Shown here piece by piece: positions 14,111 to 15,379 of a stretch of DNA of 15,379 nt. The position numbers and the translations under genes were made by a program. This stretch comes from JAYENY01 sp964646075 (GTDB lineage Bacteria; Patescibacteriota; Minisyncoccia; Minisyncoccales; PEYH01): NCBI GenBank assembly GCA_964646075.1, contig CAZYBZ010000012.1:1-15379 (forward strand), given 5' to 3'. Every line of letters begins with the position of its first letter. Position 1 is the stretch's first letter. The notes below the pieces were generated by a model. It was given only the letters and a program-made list of their open reading frames with translations. It had not been told where the DNA came from and searched no databases.

Positions 14111-14308
14111 TTATTTTCTAACAGCAGAGAGAAGACCTAAATGTCGAGCCTGCTTAACAGCTTGAGCTATCTTTCTCTGATGATAACGACAAAGACCCGT
14201 CCTTTTTCCAGATCTTATTTTTCCCAACCCAGTAAGAAACATTTTTAACTGTCTTGTATCTTTGAAATCAATCTCTTTTGTTCGTTGTTTGCAAAAAAAA
14301 CAATTCAT
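14111..14308 (-). CDS. rpsR: Ribosomal protein bS18
   Basis: The protein has 65 aa, close to the minimal bS18 core. Family signs are I-D-F-K-D near 13-17, G-K-I-x-x-x-K-R-T-G, and the Arg/Lys helix Q-R-K-I-A-Q-A-V-K-Q-A-R-H-L-G-L-L at the C-terminus, which contacts 16S rRNA and bS6 in the platform of the small subunit. C3-x2-C6 and C40-x2-H43 make a likely zinc site, as in the Zn-binding type of bS18. It is the last gene of the rpsF-ssb-rpsR operon, 49 nt after ssb. The upstream gap contains a degenerate octamer stretch (AAGTGATT, AAATATGC) and no Shine-Dalgarno sequence. Confidence 0.95.
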   Translation of the reverse strand: MNCFFCKQRTKEIDFKDTRQLKMFLTGLGKIRSGKRTGLCRYHQRKIAQAVKQARHLGLLSAVRK

Positions 14309-14357
14309 GGTTCAATTCGATAATTAAGTGATTAAATATGCTTAGTTGTTATATCAA

Positions 14358-14852
14358 TTAAAATGGCACCTCTTCTATGTCTATATCGTCTCCTTCTTCA
14401 ATGGTCGGGATATTGTTATTCGCGTCGGTTTTTGATTTTTTCTCATTATTCTCGTTTGTTTTTTTTATTTTTGATTCAGATGATATCTCCGTGGCCATTG
14501 ACGATCCTTCTTGATTGATATTTCTTCTTGGGCCAAGCTGAATATTGTCAGCCACAACTTCTGTCTTATATTTTCTAACACCAGAGGAGTCTTCCCAGTT
14601 TCTAGTAGTAAGATGTCCTTCTACAAAAACCAAGCCTCCTTTTTGAAGATATTGAGAAGCAATCGTCGCTAAATTTCTCCAAGCAACTATATTATGAAAT
14701 TCGGCTTTTTGTTTTTTTTCGCCTGTCTCTCGGTCAGTCCAGGTTTTATTTGTTGCCATACCAAAGCTACAAACAGGCTGGCCAGAAGGGAGGTTGCGAA
14801 GCTCGGGGTCATTAGTTAAATTACCTAAGAGAAAAACTTTATTAAGATTCAT
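14358..14852 (-). CDS. ssb: Single-stranded DNA-binding protein
   Basis: The protein has 164 aa. The OB fold fills residues 1-108, beginning M-N-L-N-K-V-F-L-L-G-N-L-T-x-D-P-E-L-R and containing the family's F-H-N-I-V-A-W and V-E-G-H-L-T-T-R-x-W strands. A Ser/Lys/Asn-rich disordered linker follows. The acidic tail ends E-E-V-P-F, the interaction tip that recruits RecA-, replication- and repair-associated proteins. It acts as a tetramer coating ssDNA. Its ATG overlaps the end of rpsF by 11 bp, indicating translational coupling. Placement between rpsF and rpsR is a widely conserved bacterial arrangement. Confidence 0.97.
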   Translation of the reverse strand: MNLNKVFLLGNLTNDPELRNLPSGQPVCSFGMATNKTWTDRETGEKKQKAEFHNIVAWRNLATIASQYLQKGGLVFVEGHLTTRNWEDSSGVRKYKTEVVADNIQLGPRRNINQEGSSMATEISSESKIKKTNENNEKKSKTDANNNIPTIEEGDDIDIEEVPF

Positions 14853-15249
14853 TCTTTTTTGAATTAAAAATTTCTTCTATTTTTTTATCAATATCTTTTA
14901 GTTCAATCTTCTCTTTGTCTCGACTCTTTCTTTTAGAGAAAGGGATTATTTTTTTGACAGGAGTTTGTCTTAAAAAACAGCGAATTATTTTTGGTTCGCT
15001 CTCTATCTCTTTTCTCAACCCTGACAAATCCTGATTCTCATATTGAAAATTAAGGACAGCAAGGTGGGCTTTTTCCTCTTTTTTAATAGGATAACCCAAA
15101 GAAATCTCGGAGACTGGATTAGTTTTCGTAATTTTACCGCCTTTTTCTTTAATTAATTTGTTGATATTTTCTATAACAGTCTCTTTGTCTGTTGCGTCTA
15201 TCTTTGCTGAAACGAGACAGGATAGTTCATAGTTTTTGCTTATACTCAT
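14842..15249 (-). CDS. rpsF: Ribosomal protein bS6
   Basis: The protein has 135 aa. Residues 6-100 follow the bS6 ferredoxin-like fold: Y-E-L-S-C-L-V beta strand, a helix to K-G-G-K-I, the L-G-Y-P-I-K-K strand, and H-L-A-V-L-N-F. The C-terminal 35 residues are a Lys/Glu-rich extension of uncertain role. bS6 pairs with bS18 on the 30S platform, and their genes share this operon. The promoter -10 lies six bases before the ATG, so the mRNA appears leaderless and lacks space for the S6:S18-binding leader structure known in many bacteria. The stop overlaps the ssb start. Confidence 0.94.
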   Translation of the reverse strand: MSISKNYELSCLVSAKIDATDKETVIENINKLIKEKGGKITKTNPVSEISLGYPIKKEEKAHLAVLNFQYENQDLSGLRKEIESEPKIIRCFLRQTPVKKIIPFSKRKSRDKEKIELKDIDKKIEEIFNSKKNES

Positions 15250-15255
15250 AAAATT

Positions 15256-15284
15256 ATTTTAGCAAAAAACTCTACCATAGTCAA
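15256..15284 (-). promoter_or_regulatory. Promoter of the rpsF-ssb-rpsR operon, leaderless
   Basis: On the minus strand TTGACT (15284-15279), a 17-bp spacer and TAAAAT (15261-15256) preceded by TGC form a strong extended promoter. The expected start coincides with the A of the rpsF ATG at 15249. Confidence 0.7.
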
Positions 15285-15292
15285 ATTAAATT

Positions 15293-15321
15293 TTGTATTT
15301 TAAAGGATTATCAAGTAAAAT
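15293..15321 (+). promoter_or_regulatory. Putative promoter of the mutase gene
   Basis: TTGTAT (15293-15298), a 17-bp spacer and TAAAAT (15316-15321) point to the gene at 15331, giving a leader of zero to three bases. It is back-to-back with the rpsF promoter; their -35 boxes are eight bases apart. Confidence 0.4.
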
Positions 15322-15330
15322 AGTAATTGT

Positions 15331-15379
15331 ATGGATATATCTATATTTAAGGCATACGATATCCGAGGCCTTTATCCTG
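15331..15379 (+). CDS. Phosphomannomutase/phosphoglucomutase, N-terminus only
   Basis: Sixteen codons from ATG 15331 are visible before the window ends. They read M-D-I-S-I-F-K-A-Y-D-I-R-G-L-Y-P, the characteristic start of alpha-D-phosphohexomutases of the PMM/PGM (ManB/AlgC) type, in which Y-D-I-R-G opens the first domain. Such enzymes interconvert hexose 1- and 6-phosphates through a phosphoserine, supplying nucleotide-sugar precursors for surface glycans. The catalytic serine and sugar loop lie beyond the window, so substrate preference cannot be judged. The gene is divergent from rpsF. Confidence 0.75.
   Translation, partial: MDISIFKAYDIRGLYP

Overview
The window looks like chromosomal DNA of a small-genome, AT-rich bacterium of the Candidate Phyla Radiation (Patescibacteria, Parcubacteria-like). 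This is inferred from several features: compact RpoB (1087 aa) and RpoC (1194 aa), rpoBC without rplJ/rplL beside it, a short bS18 with a C-x2-C...C-x2-H motif, an O-antigen-ligase/TPR protein, a four-helix-bundle (23S-IVS-type) protein, and no Shine-Dalgarno-like spacing at most starts. TGA ends the four-helix-bundle gene and does not occur in frame in the conserved genes, so the standard bacterial code applies.

Layout. Positions 1-330 carry a minus-strand RNA locus: a consensus promoter, an approximately 80-nt structured RNA ending in an intrinsic terminator, a second promoter, a tRNA-Gln-like gene, and another terminator. The plus strand then carries a four-helix-bundle gene (452-940), a polytopic O-antigen-ligase-like protein with C-terminal TPRs (1040-3496), rpoB and rpoC (3694-10592), ftsK (10659-12941) and recA (13019-14017). 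recA converges through a bidirectional terminator on the minus-strand operon rpsF-ssb-rpsR (15249 down to 14111). A truncated phosphomannomutase/phosphoglucomutase gene starts divergently at 15331 and runs off the window.

Functionally this is mostly housekeeping: transcription (rpoBC), chromosome segregation (ftsK), recombination and ssDNA handling (recA, ssb), ribosome (rpsF, rpsR, tRNA), and an envelope glycan enzyme. Three non-coding themes stand out. First, the approximately 80-nt RNA contains a 15-nt perfect antisense to the anticodon arm and variable loop of the tRNA encoded just downstream on the same strand. Second, phased heptanucleotide arrays (ATTNATY) sit in six of the gaps. A related ATYYNAA family lies inside rpoB, inside rpoC and in the ftsK leader, and an octamer array supplies the rpoB stop codon. 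Third, promoters lie so close to the starts of recA, rpsF and the mutase gene that these mRNAs are probably leaderless or nearly so.
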